Below are positions 1 through 8,842 of a stretch of DNA of 64,000 bases, piece by piece. The notes under the pieces were generated by a model. That model was not told where the DNA came from, ran no database searches, and was given only the letters and a program-made list of their open reading frames with translations. The position numbers were made by a program, and so were the translations under genes. The stretch's first letter is position 1. Every line of letters starts with the position of its first letter. Source of the stretch: Glaciihabitans tibetensis (GTDB lineage: Bacteria > Actinomycetota > Actinomycetes > Actinomycetales > Microbacteriaceae); contig NZ_PVTL01000008.1 in NCBI RefSeq assembly GCF_003003265.1, positions 113,958-177,957 of the forward strand, read 5' to 3'.

Positions 1-920
1 CGAGTATCGATGGCGTCGAGCAGTTCCGAGCTGCGCTCGCTCGAGAACTTGCGGGCGAATAGCCGGGGAAAGGTCTGTTCGCCGTACTGCCGCCCCTCCA
101 ACAGCTCGTCCCGCATCTCGCTCCCGAGCCACGGCGGGCTCTTGGTCGGCGGGTTGGTCCACCCGATCCACCAGGCGCTGGCGTTCTCGTGTTCCTCCTG
201 CCAGCCGGGCACAAACTGGGGCGTGCTGAGGATGGAGGGCACGAAGGTCTCGTCAGGGATCCAGCTTCGTCGCCAGAACGCGACGAGGTCGGGTCGGGCC
301 TCGGCGGCGGCAACCACCGCGGCGGCGTGGCGCCGGGACAGGATCTTCAGCTGGGAGCCCCCGGCCAGCACGATGTCGCGCGGAATTCGCCGTGGAATCG
401 GGAGGCGGATCGTGTGTTTGCGGTACGCCCAGTGGCGGTACCTGAGGCGTCCGATGCCGCCGCCCATGCCCCAGTCTTCGAAGGGCAACAGGTGCAGGTT
501 GGCGATGGACTTGTCGTGGTATCCGCCGAGGATGCTGGTAATCTCTGCGGAGGAGGCGAGGGGGTAATCCGTGCCGGTCAGGACGGCAATGTGGCTGGCG
601 TCGGTTTCAGCGAGAGCCGCCCGGTAGCCGGCAAGTTCTGCCTCAACGTTGCCCCACCGGGCCCAGCCCGTGGGGTAGCGGTCGAGCAGTCGACACCGCT
701 CCGGGAGGCCCTCCACCATGCGGGCGAAGGTCTCCGGCGGGGTCTTGGGGTCACAGTGCAGAAAAACAGGAAACGGGTCGACCGCCTCGATGAGCCTGCG
801 CAGCTGTGCGGGGTCGGTGTGGGCGAGGATGACGCAGGCCACAGTGGCGGGGGGTCCCGGGCTCGCCGCGGCGCGCCGAATAGCCGTGGTGAGCGTGTTT
901 GAATCGGCTCCAGAATGCAC
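1..920 (-). CDS. Core-2/I-branching-type glycosyltransferase (GT14-like), 3' end off the window
   Basis: The minus strand is open from a GTG at 920 (a TGA lies immediately upstream in frame) to the left edge, about 306 codons, so the C-terminus is missing. After about 27 residues it reads ACVILAHTDP, then a TGTDYPLAS segment, GGSQLKILSR and IPDETFVPSIL. These occur in the order and spacing of the PF02485 core-2/I-branching family (N-terminal HxxP-like strand, SGxDYPL, G-SQW-LSR, PDE-F). The family transfers sugars, often GlcNAc or xylose, to glycans; bacterial members usually sit in surface polysaccharide loci. It is divergent from a large membrane protein. The exact start (920 or a GTG at 842) is uncertain, and donor and acceptor cannot be told. 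Confidence 0.8.
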   Translation of the reverse strand, partial: MHSGADSNTLTTAIRRAAASPGPPATVACVILAHTDPAQLRRLIEAVDPFPVFLHCDPKTPPETFARMVEGLPERCRLLDRYPTGWARWGNVEAELAGYRAALAETDASHIAVLTGTDYPLASSAEITSILGGYHDKSIANLHLLPFEDWGMGGGIGRLRYRHWAYRKHTIRLPIPRRIPRDIVLAGGSQLKILSRRHAAAVVAAAEARPDLVAFWRRSWIPDETFVPSILSTPQFVPGWQEEHENASAWWIGWTNPPTKSPPWLGSEMRDELLEGRQYGEQTFPRLFARKFSSERSSELLDAIDT

Positions 921-1065
921 GTGGCCTCAGTTCGGGTAAGGCTTATCGGGTCAATCGGCGCGAGGGCAACGCGGTGCCGATCGGGATAGTAGGTGAGAGT
1001 AGCTGCGCCCGTTCGCCGCCGTCAACCGTCCGGGGCAACATTGGTCTGACGGGCCGTTCCGCCCC

Positions 1066-1071
1066 TAGAAT
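1066..1071 (+). promoter_or_regulatory. Probable -10 box for the 1170 gene
   Basis: TAGAAT lies 6 nt before the A of an ATG at 1078, the spacing expected for a leaderless transcript. No convincing -35 was found at 17 bp (TTGGTC is 19 bp upstream). Confidence 0.35.
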
Positions 1072-1077
1072 CCACGC

Positions 1078-1173
1078 ATGCCACAGGTATCCCGAAATAC
1101 TGACGGCCATCCCTTAGGTGGCGCTTGCCCGCTCCCGGTCTCGCACGGCCGAGTCCAACGGAGTCTGCCGTGA
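1078..1173 (+). CDS. Possible leaderless 31-codon upstream ORF
   Basis: ATG at 1078 opens a 31-residue frame that begins MPQVSRNTDG and ends at TGA 1171-1173. That stop overlaps the likely GTG start (1170) of the downstream membrane protein as GTGA. The ATG would be the first transcribed codon if TAGAAT at 1066-1071 is the -10. The peptide resembles nothing known to me. It may be a leader coupling translation to the next gene, or chance. It contains a rare TTA codon (codon 13). Confidence 0.3.
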   Translation: MPQVSRNTDGHPLGGACPLPVSHGRVQRSLP

Positions 1174-3557
1174 GTGGCCGCGCCGACACGGGCGGGCGCA
1201 CCGCGCTCGCCGGACGTGGCGCAGCGCGTTCCGCCCAGGCGGGCCAGGCTGGCCCAACGGGCGTGACCGTCCAGGCCGGCGTGACCGTCGACGTGGTCAC
1301 CAGCCTGCGGCGCGTGGAGATTGTGCTCGCGGTTCTCGGCGCCGTCGCAGCTGCCTTCATCGCGTTAGACGTCGGCGGGCCCATCCGGGTCGTGATCGCG
1401 CTCGCCGCCTGGCTGCTTGTCCCGGGGTGGAGCGTGGTGCGGAGGCTCGACCCGCGTGATCTGCCGCTGGCGCTCGGGCTGACAGTTGTGGCGAGCGCCG
1501 CGATCCACACCCTCGTCAGCCTGGTGCTCGTGTGGACAGAATTCTGGCGCCCTCAGATCGTGGAGGCCGCCGTGATTCTCGCCGCGTCGCTGGTCATCGT
1601 GCTGTGGCCGCCGCGCAGCGAGACCGCAGGATCACCATTGCTGGCCCGCTCGCGGGCACGCCCTCTCGCCCTGCACCCCACCGACACCCTGCTGTGGCTT
1701 CCCCTGCTCGCCGCCGCGGTGCTGTGGCCGATTTCCCTCGCCCAGACCGACGTCGACAACCTGGGTGACTGGGGACTTTTGCCGGCGTATCCGCCGATCT
1801 GGTTCGTGTCCGTCGCCCTCGTGTTCGCCACCCTCGTGATCGGGTTGCTCGAACGGCGAATTCCGCCCCTGCGCATGACCGCCGGTCTCGTGCTGCTCGT
1901 GGCAATTCTCAACGGTTCTGCGAGCCTTCTGGAGAATGTTCCGCGCCTCCCGTGGGCGTACAAACACCTTGCCGTGTCTCGCTACATCGACACCTTCGGC
2001 AGCATCGACCCGTCCATCGACCTGTACAACCGGTGGCCGGGGTTCTTCGCCATGAGCACGGCGCTCGAAGACGTGCTGGGGCTGCAGTCCACCGTCGGCT
2101 GGGCCTCGTTCGCTGAGCTCGTCTTCGCGTTGGTCGACGCCTGCCTCGTACTGGCCATTGCTCGCACCCTGTCCCGCAACGCGGGCGTCGGGTGGACGGC
2201 CGCGATCGTGTTCACCATCTGCAACTGGGTTGGACAGAACTACTTCTCCCCGCAGGCTTTCGGGCTCACCATCTACCTCGCGGTGGCGCTGCTCGCCCTG
2301 CGGTATCTCGGCCGTACACCCGCGCGGCTCCCCGGCGCCGTCGAACGTCTCATCGCCCGGGTGCTGCCCGTGAAACGAGGCCGCCTCGAGGAGCTTCCCT
2401 CGACCGTTTCACGCGGAACCCGCATCGGCGTTGTGGCGGGCATCATCGTGCTGCAATTTGTGGTGACGGCGAGCCACCAGCTCACCCCGTACCTGATCGT
2501 GCTTGCGCTCGCCCCGCTGTTCATCATCGGCTATCTGCGCCCGTGGTGGCTTGGCATCGTGCTCGTAGCAATCCCCGTTCTGTATCTGCTGCCGCACTAC
2601 GCCTACATGCAGGAAAAGTTCGGGTTGTTCACCGGGTTCAACCCCTTCACGAACGTCACCTATAAGCCGGTGACGGTCGATATCCCCACCGCCGCTGGCG
2701 CCCTGCAGAGCCAGGGTGTTGTGCTGCTTTCTGCCCTGACCATCGTGGTCGCCTTCGCCGGCTTCGTGCGGCGCATCTTCGCGGGCCAGGTGCGCACCAC
2801 GCTGATCGTCGCCTGGCTGGCCATGGCCCCGGCAGTGACCCTTCTTGCCCAGAGTTATGGGGGCGAGGCGAAGTTCCGGGTGTTCCTGTTCGGGTTGCCC
2901 TGGTTCTCGATGGGTGTCGCCTGGTTGTTCTGGCCGGCGGTGCGACTGACGCGACGGGCAGCCGTCGCCCTTATCTCGACCCTCACCGTCATGCTCGCCC
3001 TCTTCGTGGCGACCTACTTCCAGCCCGAGGCCGACCTTCGGGTATCGGCGAACGACGTCGAAGCGTCGAACTGGATCGATTCGCGGGTGAAGTGGGGCGA
3101 CTCCGTCGTCACCTTCGGACCTCCGTTTCCGACGCTGACCGGGCCAAACTACGGAGACCTGCTCGCCACCCCCCAGGGGCTCGCGGTGCTGTCCGACTTC
3201 GGCAGCGGATTTCCCGGCGGCCTCAACGCGAGTGCCGTGCTTGACTACGTTGACGTGTCCGGGGTGCGCGGCGACACCTACATCGTCTTCTCCGATAGCC
3301 AGGAAGACTACGGTGTGCGCCACGACGTCTACGCCGAAGGCCAACTGGACTCGGCCGAGCGGATGGTGCAGCGAGACATCGACTTCGACCCGGTGTTCGG
3401 CAACGCCGGCGTGCGGGTCTACAAGCTCACCGCGCTGCCCATGGTTGGCGATGCAGACGGCGACGAGTGGCTACCCGGCCAACAGAGCGTGGCACCGCTC
3501 GACCCGAGCAAGCCACCAAGCAGTACGTTCAGCGCTCGCCGCGTGGCGGTCGAGTAG
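1170..3557 (+). CDS. Large polytopic membrane protein, possible polysaccharide or glycosyltransferase-C-like role
   Basis: 795 residues from GTG 1170, chosen because GGAG at 1160-1163 sits 6 nt upstream; a TTG at 1125 would add 15 residues without a ribosome site. A Ala/Gly-rich cytosolic N-terminus of about 40 residues is followed by roughly 12-14 hydrophobic segments up to about residue 630 and an extracytoplasmic C-terminal domain of about 165 residues. A loop with LYNRWPGFFAM resembles the periplasmic loops of GT-C-type enzymes and polymerases, but I see no family signature. The divergent GT14-like gene suggests a glycan role. Its last 87 nt overlap the convergent menC gene. Confidence 0.85.
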   Translation: MSGRADTGGRTALAGRGAARSAQAGQAGPTGVTVQAGVTVDVVTSLRRVEIVLAVLGAVAAAFIALDVGGPIRVVIALAAWLLVPGWSVVRRLDPRDLPLALGLTVVASAAIHTLVSLVLVWTEFWRPQIVEAAVILAASLVIVLWPPRSETAGSPLLARSRARPLALHPTDTLLWLPLLAAAVLWPISLAQTDVDNLGDWGLLPAYPPIWFVSVALVFATLVIGLLERRIPPLRMTAGLVLLVAILNGSASLLENVPRLPWAYKHLAVSRYIDTFGSIDPSIDLYNRWPGFFAMSTALEDVLGLQSTVGWASFAELVFALVDACLVLAIARTLSRNAGVGWTAAIVFTICNWVGQNYFSPQAFGLTIYLAVALLALRYLGRTPARLPGAVERLIARVLPVKRGRLEELPSTVSRGTRIGVVAGIIVLQFVVTASHQLTPYLIVLALAPLFIIGYLRPWWLGIVLVAIPVLYLLPHYAYMQEKFGLFTGFNPFTNVTYKPVTVDIPTAAGALQSQGVVLLSALTIVVAFAGFVRRIFAGQVRTTLIVAWLAMAPAVTLLAQSYGGEAKFRVFLFGLPWFSMGVAWLFWPAVRLTRRAAVALISTLTVMLALFVATYFQPEADLRVSANDVEASNWIDSRVKWGDSVVTFGPPFPTLTGPNYGDLLATPQGLAVLSDFGSGFPGGLNASAVLDYVDVSGVRGDTYIVFSDSQEDYGVRHDVYAEGQLDSAERMVQRDIDFDPVFGNAGVRVYKLTALPMVGDADGDEWLPGQQSVAPLDPSKPPSSTFSARRVAVE

Positions 3558-4451
3558 CTCGTCGCTGACATCCACCCTCCGCACCTCGATCTGGCCGTCC
3601 ACCGCGACCAGCGGCGCGTCGGTGACGTCGGCGGCGAGGAGCGCGGCCGTTCCGAGCCCGCAATCGAAGTCCAGCTCGGGCACACTCGCGGCAAGGAAGG
3701 CGCCCATCGACAGGCCTACGGACGTGTCGAGTGCGCTGGAGATGACCACCGGCAGGCCGGCATCCCGCACGATATTCAACGCCGCGGCGACCCCACCGAG
3801 GGGCTGGGCCTTGAGGACCAGGATGTTGGCCGCGCCAGCACGAGCGACCAACAGCGGGTCTTCTGCCTTACGGACGCTCTCATCTGCGGCGATCGGGATG
3901 CCCATGTACTTGACGCGGACACGAATCTCGGCGAGTTCCTCGACCGAGGCGCACGGCTGCTCGACGTATTCGAGGTCGTAGGGCGCGAACGCGTGAATCG
4001 CCGTTTCGGCCTCGTCCACGTTCCAGCCTCCGTTGGCATCCACCCGGATGCGTCCGTCTGGTCCGAGAAGCTCACGAACACGGGCGACGCGCGCGACATC
4101 ATCCGCCAACAAGCCTCCGACCTCTGCCACCTTTACCTTCACCGTTCGGCACCCGGGAAAACGGGCGAGCACCGCCTCGACCTCGGACACCCCGACTGCC
4201 GGAAGCGTCGCGTTGACGTGGATGCGGTCGCGCAGGGGAGTTGGTGTGGTGCCCCAGCCGAAGTCGATCGCGGCGGCGAGCCAGGACGCGGACTCCGCGT
4301 CCTCGTACTCAACGAAGGGCGAGAATTCGGTCCAGCCATTCGGCCCGTGAAACAGCACCGCCTCCCGGGTGTCAATTCCGCGAAAACGGGTCACAAGGGG
4401 AAGGGATACCACTCGCGCCGATGCGAGGAGGTCGTGCAGTGCAGGGTTCAT
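3471..4451 (-). CDS. menC: o-Succinylbenzoate synthase
   Basis: 326 residues starting MNPALHDLL; codons further upstream in frame run into the divergent gene's promoter. It dehydrates SHCHC to o-succinylbenzoate in menaquinone synthesis. Enolase-superfamily residues are visible in order: the KVKVAE lysine pair, DANGGW metal Asp, VEQP Glu, ADES Asp, and the lysine of LVLKAQP. The barrel end SALDTSVGL is typical of actinobacterial MenC. It lies opposite menB/menE/menA and its 3' end overlaps the preceding gene by 87 nt on the other strand. A second enolase-superfamily gene at 43272 is of the NSAR type and should not be confused with this one. Confidence 0.93.
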   Translation of the reverse strand: MNPALHDLLASARVVSLPLVTRFRGIDTREAVLFHGPNGWTEFSPFVEYEDAESASWLAAAIDFGWGTTPTPLRDRIHVNATLPAVGVSEVEAVLARFPGCRTVKVKVAEVGGLLADDVARVARVRELLGPDGRIRVDANGGWNVDEAETAIHAFAPYDLEYVEQPCASVEELAEIRVRVKYMGIPIAADESVRKAEDPLLVARAGAANILVLKAQPLGGVAAALNIVRDAGLPVVISSALDTSVGLSMGAFLAASVPELDFDCGLGTAALLAADVTDAPLVAVDGQIEVRRVDVSDELLDRHAASAERTAWWLARVERCHALLAG

Positions 4452-4533
4452 GCCCTCAGTTTGCCGCACAGACCCTACGCTGGCACTGTGGGAACCGGGT
4501 ATTGCCAAACACCACATACTCCGGGAGGCAGAC

Positions 4534-5034
4534 ATGAGTGCAGGCGATGACGACGTGGTCGCGTCCGACGGTCGATTCAGGCCGGGGGATGACACGCTGC
4601 CCACTCACACGATGGAGTTCCTCCGCATCGAGGGTAACGACGCCCTCATCAAGTACGTGCCGGGCGAGTACGTGCCGCGGGGTGCCTTACCCGCGGAGCT
4701 ACCCGAGGACGAATCCGCCCCCGGCATCCGGCCCAGGACGCGCAACCGCCGACCGACTCCCATTCATGCCCTTCTAGGAATACTCTTCTGGGCAGCGACC
4801 GTAGTGCTTACCGCGGTGGGAATGAACCTCGCTCTCGGCGGAGATTATGCAACGTCGCAGGTGATCGCGTTCATCGCCGCGGGATGTTCTGTACTGGGGT
4901 TCATCCTGGGCGGAATTGCGGTGTTGCTGCGCCGCGGCGACGGTCTCGGCATTGTCGCGATGGTGCTGTGTCTCGTGTCAAACCCTCTGCTGCTCGCGAA
5001 GGTGCTCGGCTGGCTGAGCGAGCTCACGCCGTAG
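4534..5034 (+). CDS. Small membrane protein with acidic cytosolic N-terminus
   Basis: 166 residues from ATG 4534, preceded by GGGAGG at 4523-4528. Residues 1-75 are soluble, acidic and Pro-rich (TMEFLRIEGND, PGEYVPRGALP). Residues about 76-97, 108-133 and 138-160 are hydrophobic, with a short RRGDG turn. No enzyme motif is visible. It sits between divergent menC and menB, 10 nt before menB, so it may be cotranscribed with menB. I do not recognise the family. Confidence 0.8.
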   Translation: MSAGDDDVVASDGRFRPGDDTLPTHTMEFLRIEGNDALIKYVPGEYVPRGALPAELPEDESAPGIRPRTRNRRPTPIHALLGILFWAATVVLTAVGMNLALGGDYATSQVIAFIAAGCSVLGFILGGIAVLLRRGDGLGIVAMVLCLVSNPLLLAKVLGWLSELTP

Positions 5035-5044
5035 TCTTAGCGGT

Positions 5045-5977
5045 ATGACTGCTGCGGTTTCCGACCTGTTCGATCCGGCCCTGTGGGTCGATGTTCCCGG
5101 CTTCGAGAACCTCACCGACATCACCTACCACCTCGACACGGCCGGCCGAGTGGCCCGGGTCGCGTTCAACCGTCCCGAGGTGCGGAACGCCTTTCGCCCG
5201 CATACCGTCGACGAGTTGTATCGAGCGCTCGACGATGCCCGGCAGAATCCGCGTGTGGGAGTCGTGCTGCTCACCGGCAACGGCCCAAGCCAGAAGGACG
5301 GCGGCTGGGCCTTCTGCAGCGGCGGCGACCAGCGCATTCGCGGCCGTGACGGCTACCAGTACGCCGACGGCACCGCTCCGGCGGGCCAGTCAGCGCCGGT
5401 CGGCCCGTTCGGTTCGGCGTCGAACGGCCGCCTGCACATCCTCGAGGTGCAGCGCCTCATCCGCTTTATGCCGAAGGTCGTCATCGCGGTGATCCCCGGC
5501 TGGGCCGCGGGCGGTGGCCACTCGCTGCACGTCGTCTGCGACCTCTCCATTGCCAGCGCCGAACACGGCAAGTTCAAGCAGACCGATGCGGACGTCGGGT
5601 CGTTCGACGGTGGCTACGGCAGCGCCTATTTCGCCCGCCAAGTAGGTCAGAAGTTCGCCCGCGAGGTGTTTTTCCTCGCCCGCGAGTACAGCGCGCAACG
5701 AGCGCTCGAAACGGGAGCGATCAACGCGGTGGTTCCCCACGCCGAGCTGGAGGCGACCGCCTACGAGTGGGCGAACGAGATCCTCACCAAGAGCCCGACC
5801 GCGATCCGCATGCTCAAATTTGCTTTCAATGCGGTGGATGACGGGATGGTGGGCCAGCAGGTTTTCGCCGGAGAAGCCACCCGTCTCGCGTACGGCACGG
5901 ACGAAGCAGTCGAGGGGCGGGACTCCTTCCTCGAGAAGCGCGAGCCCGACTGGTCGCCCTTTCCCTGGCAATTCTGA
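5045..5977 (+). CDS. menB: 1,4-Dihydroxy-2-naphthoyl-CoA synthase
   Basis: 310 residues, crotonase fold. It closes the second ring of the menaquinone head group by an intramolecular Claisen condensation of o-succinylbenzoyl-CoA. FNRPEVRNAFRPHTVDEL, the CSGGDQRIRG oxyanion segment and the PGWAAGGGHSLHVVCDL motif are diagnostic of MenB rather than other crotonases, as are DVGSFDGGYGS and the C-terminal WSPFPWQF end. The length fits actinobacterial MenB. It starts 10 nt after a small membrane protein gene and is followed by menE on the same strand. Confidence 0.96.
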   Translation: MTAAVSDLFDPALWVDVPGFENLTDITYHLDTAGRVARVAFNRPEVRNAFRPHTVDELYRALDDARQNPRVGVVLLTGNGPSQKDGGWAFCSGGDQRIRGRDGYQYADGTAPAGQSAPVGPFGSASNGRLHILEVQRLIRFMPKVVIAVIPGWAAGGGHSLHVVCDLSIASAEHGKFKQTDADVGSFDGGYGSAYFARQVGQKFAREVFFLAREYSAQRALETGAINAVVPHAELEATAYEWANEILTKSPTAIRMLKFAFNAVDDGMVGQQVFAGEATRLAYGTDEAVEGRDSFLEKREPDWSPFPWQF

Positions 5978-6028
5978 CGCAATGTATTCACCGCTGCACT
6001 CGCCGGTGCTGACCAAGCTGCTGAACCC

Positions 6029-7156
6029 ATGACGCGCGAGTTGCTGCGCCTCCCCGCTGAGCCCGAGACGGTATTCGCGGCGCTGCGGGATGCACTGAGC
6101 GGAAGCGGGCCGGCGGTGCTGCCCGTTCCCTTGGCTGGCGCCGTGGCATCCGCTGATGCGCCTCGCGTGGCCCGCCGTGTCGCGCTCGTGGTCGAGACCA
6201 GCGGCTCAACCGGGAGGCCAAAGCGCGTTGCTCTCAGCGCCGACGCCCTGCTGGCCAGCGCCACCTTCTCGGACTCCGTGCTCGGGGGCGCGGGGCAATG
6301 GCTGTTGGCGTTGCCGGTGCACTACATCGCCGGGCTCAACGTGCTCGTGCGGTCGATCGCGAGCGACACCTCGCCCGTTGTCCTCGCTGCCGGACCGTTC
6401 GATCCGCTCCAATTCGCCACGGCGGCCGAGACGATGGACGCGCCGTTGCGCTTTGTGTCCCTGGTGCCCGCGCAACTGACCCGGCTGCTTGATACGCCCG
6501 AGGCGCTGGGGGTGCTGCGCCGGTTCGACCGCGTTCTGGTCGGCGGTCAGTCCACCCCGGGGCCCGTGCTGCAGCGCGCCGCGGACCTCGGCATCTCCCT
6601 TACCCGCACCTACGGCTCGAGCGAGACCGGTGGCGGTTGCGTCTACGACGGGGTTCCCATCGGCAACACAGAGGTGCGGGTGATCGACGGGCAGATCGAG
6701 TTGTCTGGCCGGGTGCTCGCAGAGGGCTACCTCGACGAGAACTTCGAGAGCGACGACGAGCGCTCCGCCGCCGCGTTCATCACCGAGCATGGCCAGCGTT
6801 GGTACCGCACCGGCGACGGAGGCGAGGTCGTCGACGGCACGCTCACCGTCACGGGACGACTCGACGATGTGATCATCTCCGGCGGGCTGAAGGTATCCCT
6901 GGCGGCGATCGAGCAGGCCATCCGTGCGCTGCCCGGACAGTCCGCCGCCGTGGTGGTGGCGGCCCCGAGCGATCGCTGGGGCGAGGTTCCCGTCGTGGTC
7001 ACGACCGCGGACGTGCCTCTTGACGAACTTCGAGAGCGGATGTCACGGCTCCTCGGCCCCGCCGCCGCGCCCGATCGCGTGGTGGTAGTGGGGCAGCTGC
7101 CGGAGCTGTCCTCGGGCAAACCCGACCGTCGTGCCATTCATCGATTGGCTCAGTAG
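6029..7156 (+). CDS. menE: o-Succinylbenzoate-CoA ligase
   Basis: 375 residues, short actinobacterial form of the acyl-adenylate enzymes. It activates o-succinylbenzoate with ATP and CoA to give the MenB substrate. The ATP loop TSGSTGRPKRVALS is near residue 55, YGSSETGGGCVYDG near 195, the YRTGDGGEV motif near 260, the hinge GRLDDVIISGGLKVS near 280 and the C-terminal lysine in SGKPDRRAI. The N-terminal domain is reduced compared with the 480-residue enterobacterial enzyme, as is usual in this phylum. It lies 51 nt after menB and 9 nt before menA. Confidence 0.94.
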   Translation: MTRELLRLPAEPETVFAALRDALSGSGPAVLPVPLAGAVASADAPRVARRVALVVETSGSTGRPKRVALSADALLASATFSDSVLGGAGQWLLALPVHYIAGLNVLVRSIASDTSPVVLAAGPFDPLQFATAAETMDAPLRFVSLVPAQLTRLLDTPEALGVLRRFDRVLVGGQSTPGPVLQRAADLGISLTRTYGSSETGGGCVYDGVPIGNTEVRVIDGQIELSGRVLAEGYLDENFESDDERSAAAFITEHGQRWYRTGDGGEVVDGTLTVTGRLDDVIISGGLKVSLAAIEQAIRALPGQSAAVVVAAPSDRWGEVPVVVTTADVPLDELRERMSRLLGPAAAPDRVVVVGQLPELSSGKPDRRAIHRLAQ

Positions 7157-7165
7157 ACTCCTCCC

Positions 7166-8152
7166 GTGGCATCTCCCAAGCAGCAGCGCATCGACCCCAA
7201 ACGTGTACCCAACCCGCCGAAGTCGGGTAAGAGCGGACGCCCCGGTGGGCGTCCGAAGGCCGCAGCCGCCGCGAAAAAGGCCACCGCGGCCGACTGGATC
7301 TCGGGTGCACGTCTGCGCACGCTGCCCCTGGGTATCGCGCCGGTGGCGCTCGGCACGGGAGCCGCGCACCTCCTCGACGACAATGGCTGGCACTGGGTGC
7401 GGGCATTGCTCGCGCTGGTTGTCGCCGTCGCCCTCCAGATCGGCGTGAACTACGCCAATGACTACTCCGACGGCATCCGCGGAACAGACAACCACCGGGT
7501 CGGTCCCGCCCGGCTCACCGGGTCGGGCGCCGCCGCACCGCGAACCGTCCTCATCGTCGCGCTGAGCTTCTTCGCCCTGGCTGCCCTCGCCGGCCTCGTG
7601 CTGGTGATCCTGACGGGTTACTACTGGCTGCTCATCGTGGGCGCCGCGGCCATCGTCGCCGGCTACTACTACACCGGCGGCAAACGCCCGTACGGCTACA
7701 ACGCGCTCGGTGAAGTGTTCGTGTTCGTGTTCTTCGGCCTCGTCGCCACCGCCGGAACCACCTACGTGCAGGAGGGTGAAGTCAACGTCGAGAGCTGGCT
7801 CTCCGGTGTCGCGATCGGATTCATCGCCTGTGCCGTGCTGATGGTGAACAACATCCGCGACATCCACCAGGATCGCCTCGCTGGCAAGCGCACGCTGGCC
7901 GTCGTCCTCGGGGACCGCGCCGCCCGCATCGTGTTCGTGGTATTCCTGCTGCTGCCGTTCGTTATTCTCGGGTTCTTCGCGATGTTCTACCCGAACGCTT
8001 ACCTGGTGTTCTTCACGCTGCTGCTCGCGCTTCCCACGGCCGCCATCACGCTCACGGCGAAGACGCCGCAGGAACTGATCCTCGCGCTCAAGCTCACCAG
8101 CGCGCTCGCACTCGCCTACGGCCTCGGCCTGGGAGCGGCGTTCGCGTTCTAG
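7166..8152 (+). CDS. menA: 1,4-Dihydroxy-2-naphthoate polyprenyltransferase
   Basis: 328 residues, GTG start. An unusual Lys/Arg/Pro-rich cytosolic head of about 45 residues is followed by a UbiA-family body with about nine membrane helices. The two Asp-rich prenyl-diphosphate sites are present: NYANDYSDGIRGTD near residue 93 and NNIRDIHQDRLAGKRT near 228. It attaches the isoprenoid tail to DHNA in the membrane; the tail would come from the synthase at 13067. It follows menE by 9 nt, so menB-menE-menA is one likely operon. Confidence 0.95.
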   Translation: MASPKQQRIDPKRVPNPPKSGKSGRPGGRPKAAAAAKKATAADWISGARLRTLPLGIAPVALGTGAAHLLDDNGWHWVRALLALVVAVALQIGVNYANDYSDGIRGTDNHRVGPARLTGSGAAAPRTVLIVALSFFALAALAGLVLVILTGYYWLLIVGAAAIVAGYYYTGGKRPYGYNALGEVFVFVFFGLVATAGTTYVQEGEVNVESWLSGVAIGFIACAVLMVNNIRDIHQDRLAGKRTLAVVLGDRAARIVFVVFLLLPFVILGFFAMFYPNAYLVFFTLLLALPTAAITLTAKTPQELILALKLTSALALAYGLGLGAAFAF

Positions 8153-8172
8153 AGCGTTAGTTCGGCCTCGCG

Positions 8173-8424
8173 TCAGACGTTGCGGTCGAGCGCGTCATCC
8201 TCATCTTCGTCGGCGTTGATCTCGCCGCGCTCGCGTCGGACCGCGATGCTTTTCGCCAGATCGTCCCGCTGCGGCCGGAAGAAGATGTACGAGACGCAGA
8301 GGCCGACGACGGCAGCGATGATGGCCGCCAGCCAGGAGGGCGCGGGCGTGAAGAGCATCAGAATTGCCAGCACGGCGGCGAACAGCGCGATGCGGATGAG
8401 GGTGTATTTGATCCAGGGTCGCAC
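8173..8424 (-). CDS. DUF4229 family small membrane protein
   Basis: 83 residues. Two hydrophobic helices (about 8-24 and 30-48) are joined by a Pro/Ser turn, followed by FFRPQRDDLAKSIAVRRERG and an acidic tail. This is the pattern of DUF4229 proteins, which in actinobacteria sit next to menA/menD. No function is known. It is convergent with menA (20 nt apart) and divergent from the next gene. Confidence 0.88.
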   Translation of the reverse strand: MRPWIKYTLIRIALFAAVLAILMLFTPAPSWLAAIIAAVVGLCVSYIFFRPQRDDLAKSIAVRRERGEINADEDEDDALDRNV

Positions 8425-8509
8425 CCGTCAAGTGTAGGACGGCTTGCTGCGAGCAAACATCACAGCCGCCTCCGGGGCACTGTTCAGCCATTGGTAATAC
8501 ACTCGACAT

Positions 8510-8842
8510 ATGGCCCGACTTTTGGTGGTGCTCGTAGGCGTTCTCGTCGCGTTCACCGTCTTCGCTCTGATTGATCTCCTTATGACGGAGAAGTCTCGGG
8601 TGCGCGCGCTGAACAAGCCGCTCTGGGCTCTCGTCATCATTGTGTTGCCCGCACTCGGTGGCATTCTGTGGCTCGCGCTGGGCAAGTCCCGCAACGGCCC
8701 GTCCACCGTCGCCCGCTCCACGGCTCCCGACGATGACCCGGCCTTCCTCAAGGGACTTGGCCGCGACAAAGAACAAGACGAGCGCATCCGCCGCCTCGAG
8801 CAGGAGCTGTCCGAGCTCGACGATGACTCCAAGTCGGAGTAG
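8510..8842 (+). CDS. PLDc_N domain membrane protein
   Basis: 110 residues. An N-terminal membrane helix (about 3-22), [20 protein letters not shown] and a second helix containing [14 protein letters not shown] form the PLDc_N module, named after the N-terminus of cardiolipin synthases. Here it stands alone, with a charged coiled C-terminal tail ([13 protein letters not shown]) and no HKD catalytic domain. The gene overlaps the menD start by 20 nt, suggesting coupled expression. Its role is unknown; such proteins commonly precede menD in this group. Confidence 0.88.
   Translation: MARLLVVLVGVLVAFTVFALIDLLMTEKSRVRALNKPLWALVIIVLPALGGILWLALGKSRNGPSTVARSTAPDDDPAFLKGLGRDKEQDERIRRLEQELSELDDDSKSE

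Noticed and set aside
189..902. Plus-strand 237-codon frame at the left edge
   Set aside because: It is antisense to the GT14-like gene, whose minus-strand protein carries family motifs; the plus-strand product has no protein-like pattern.
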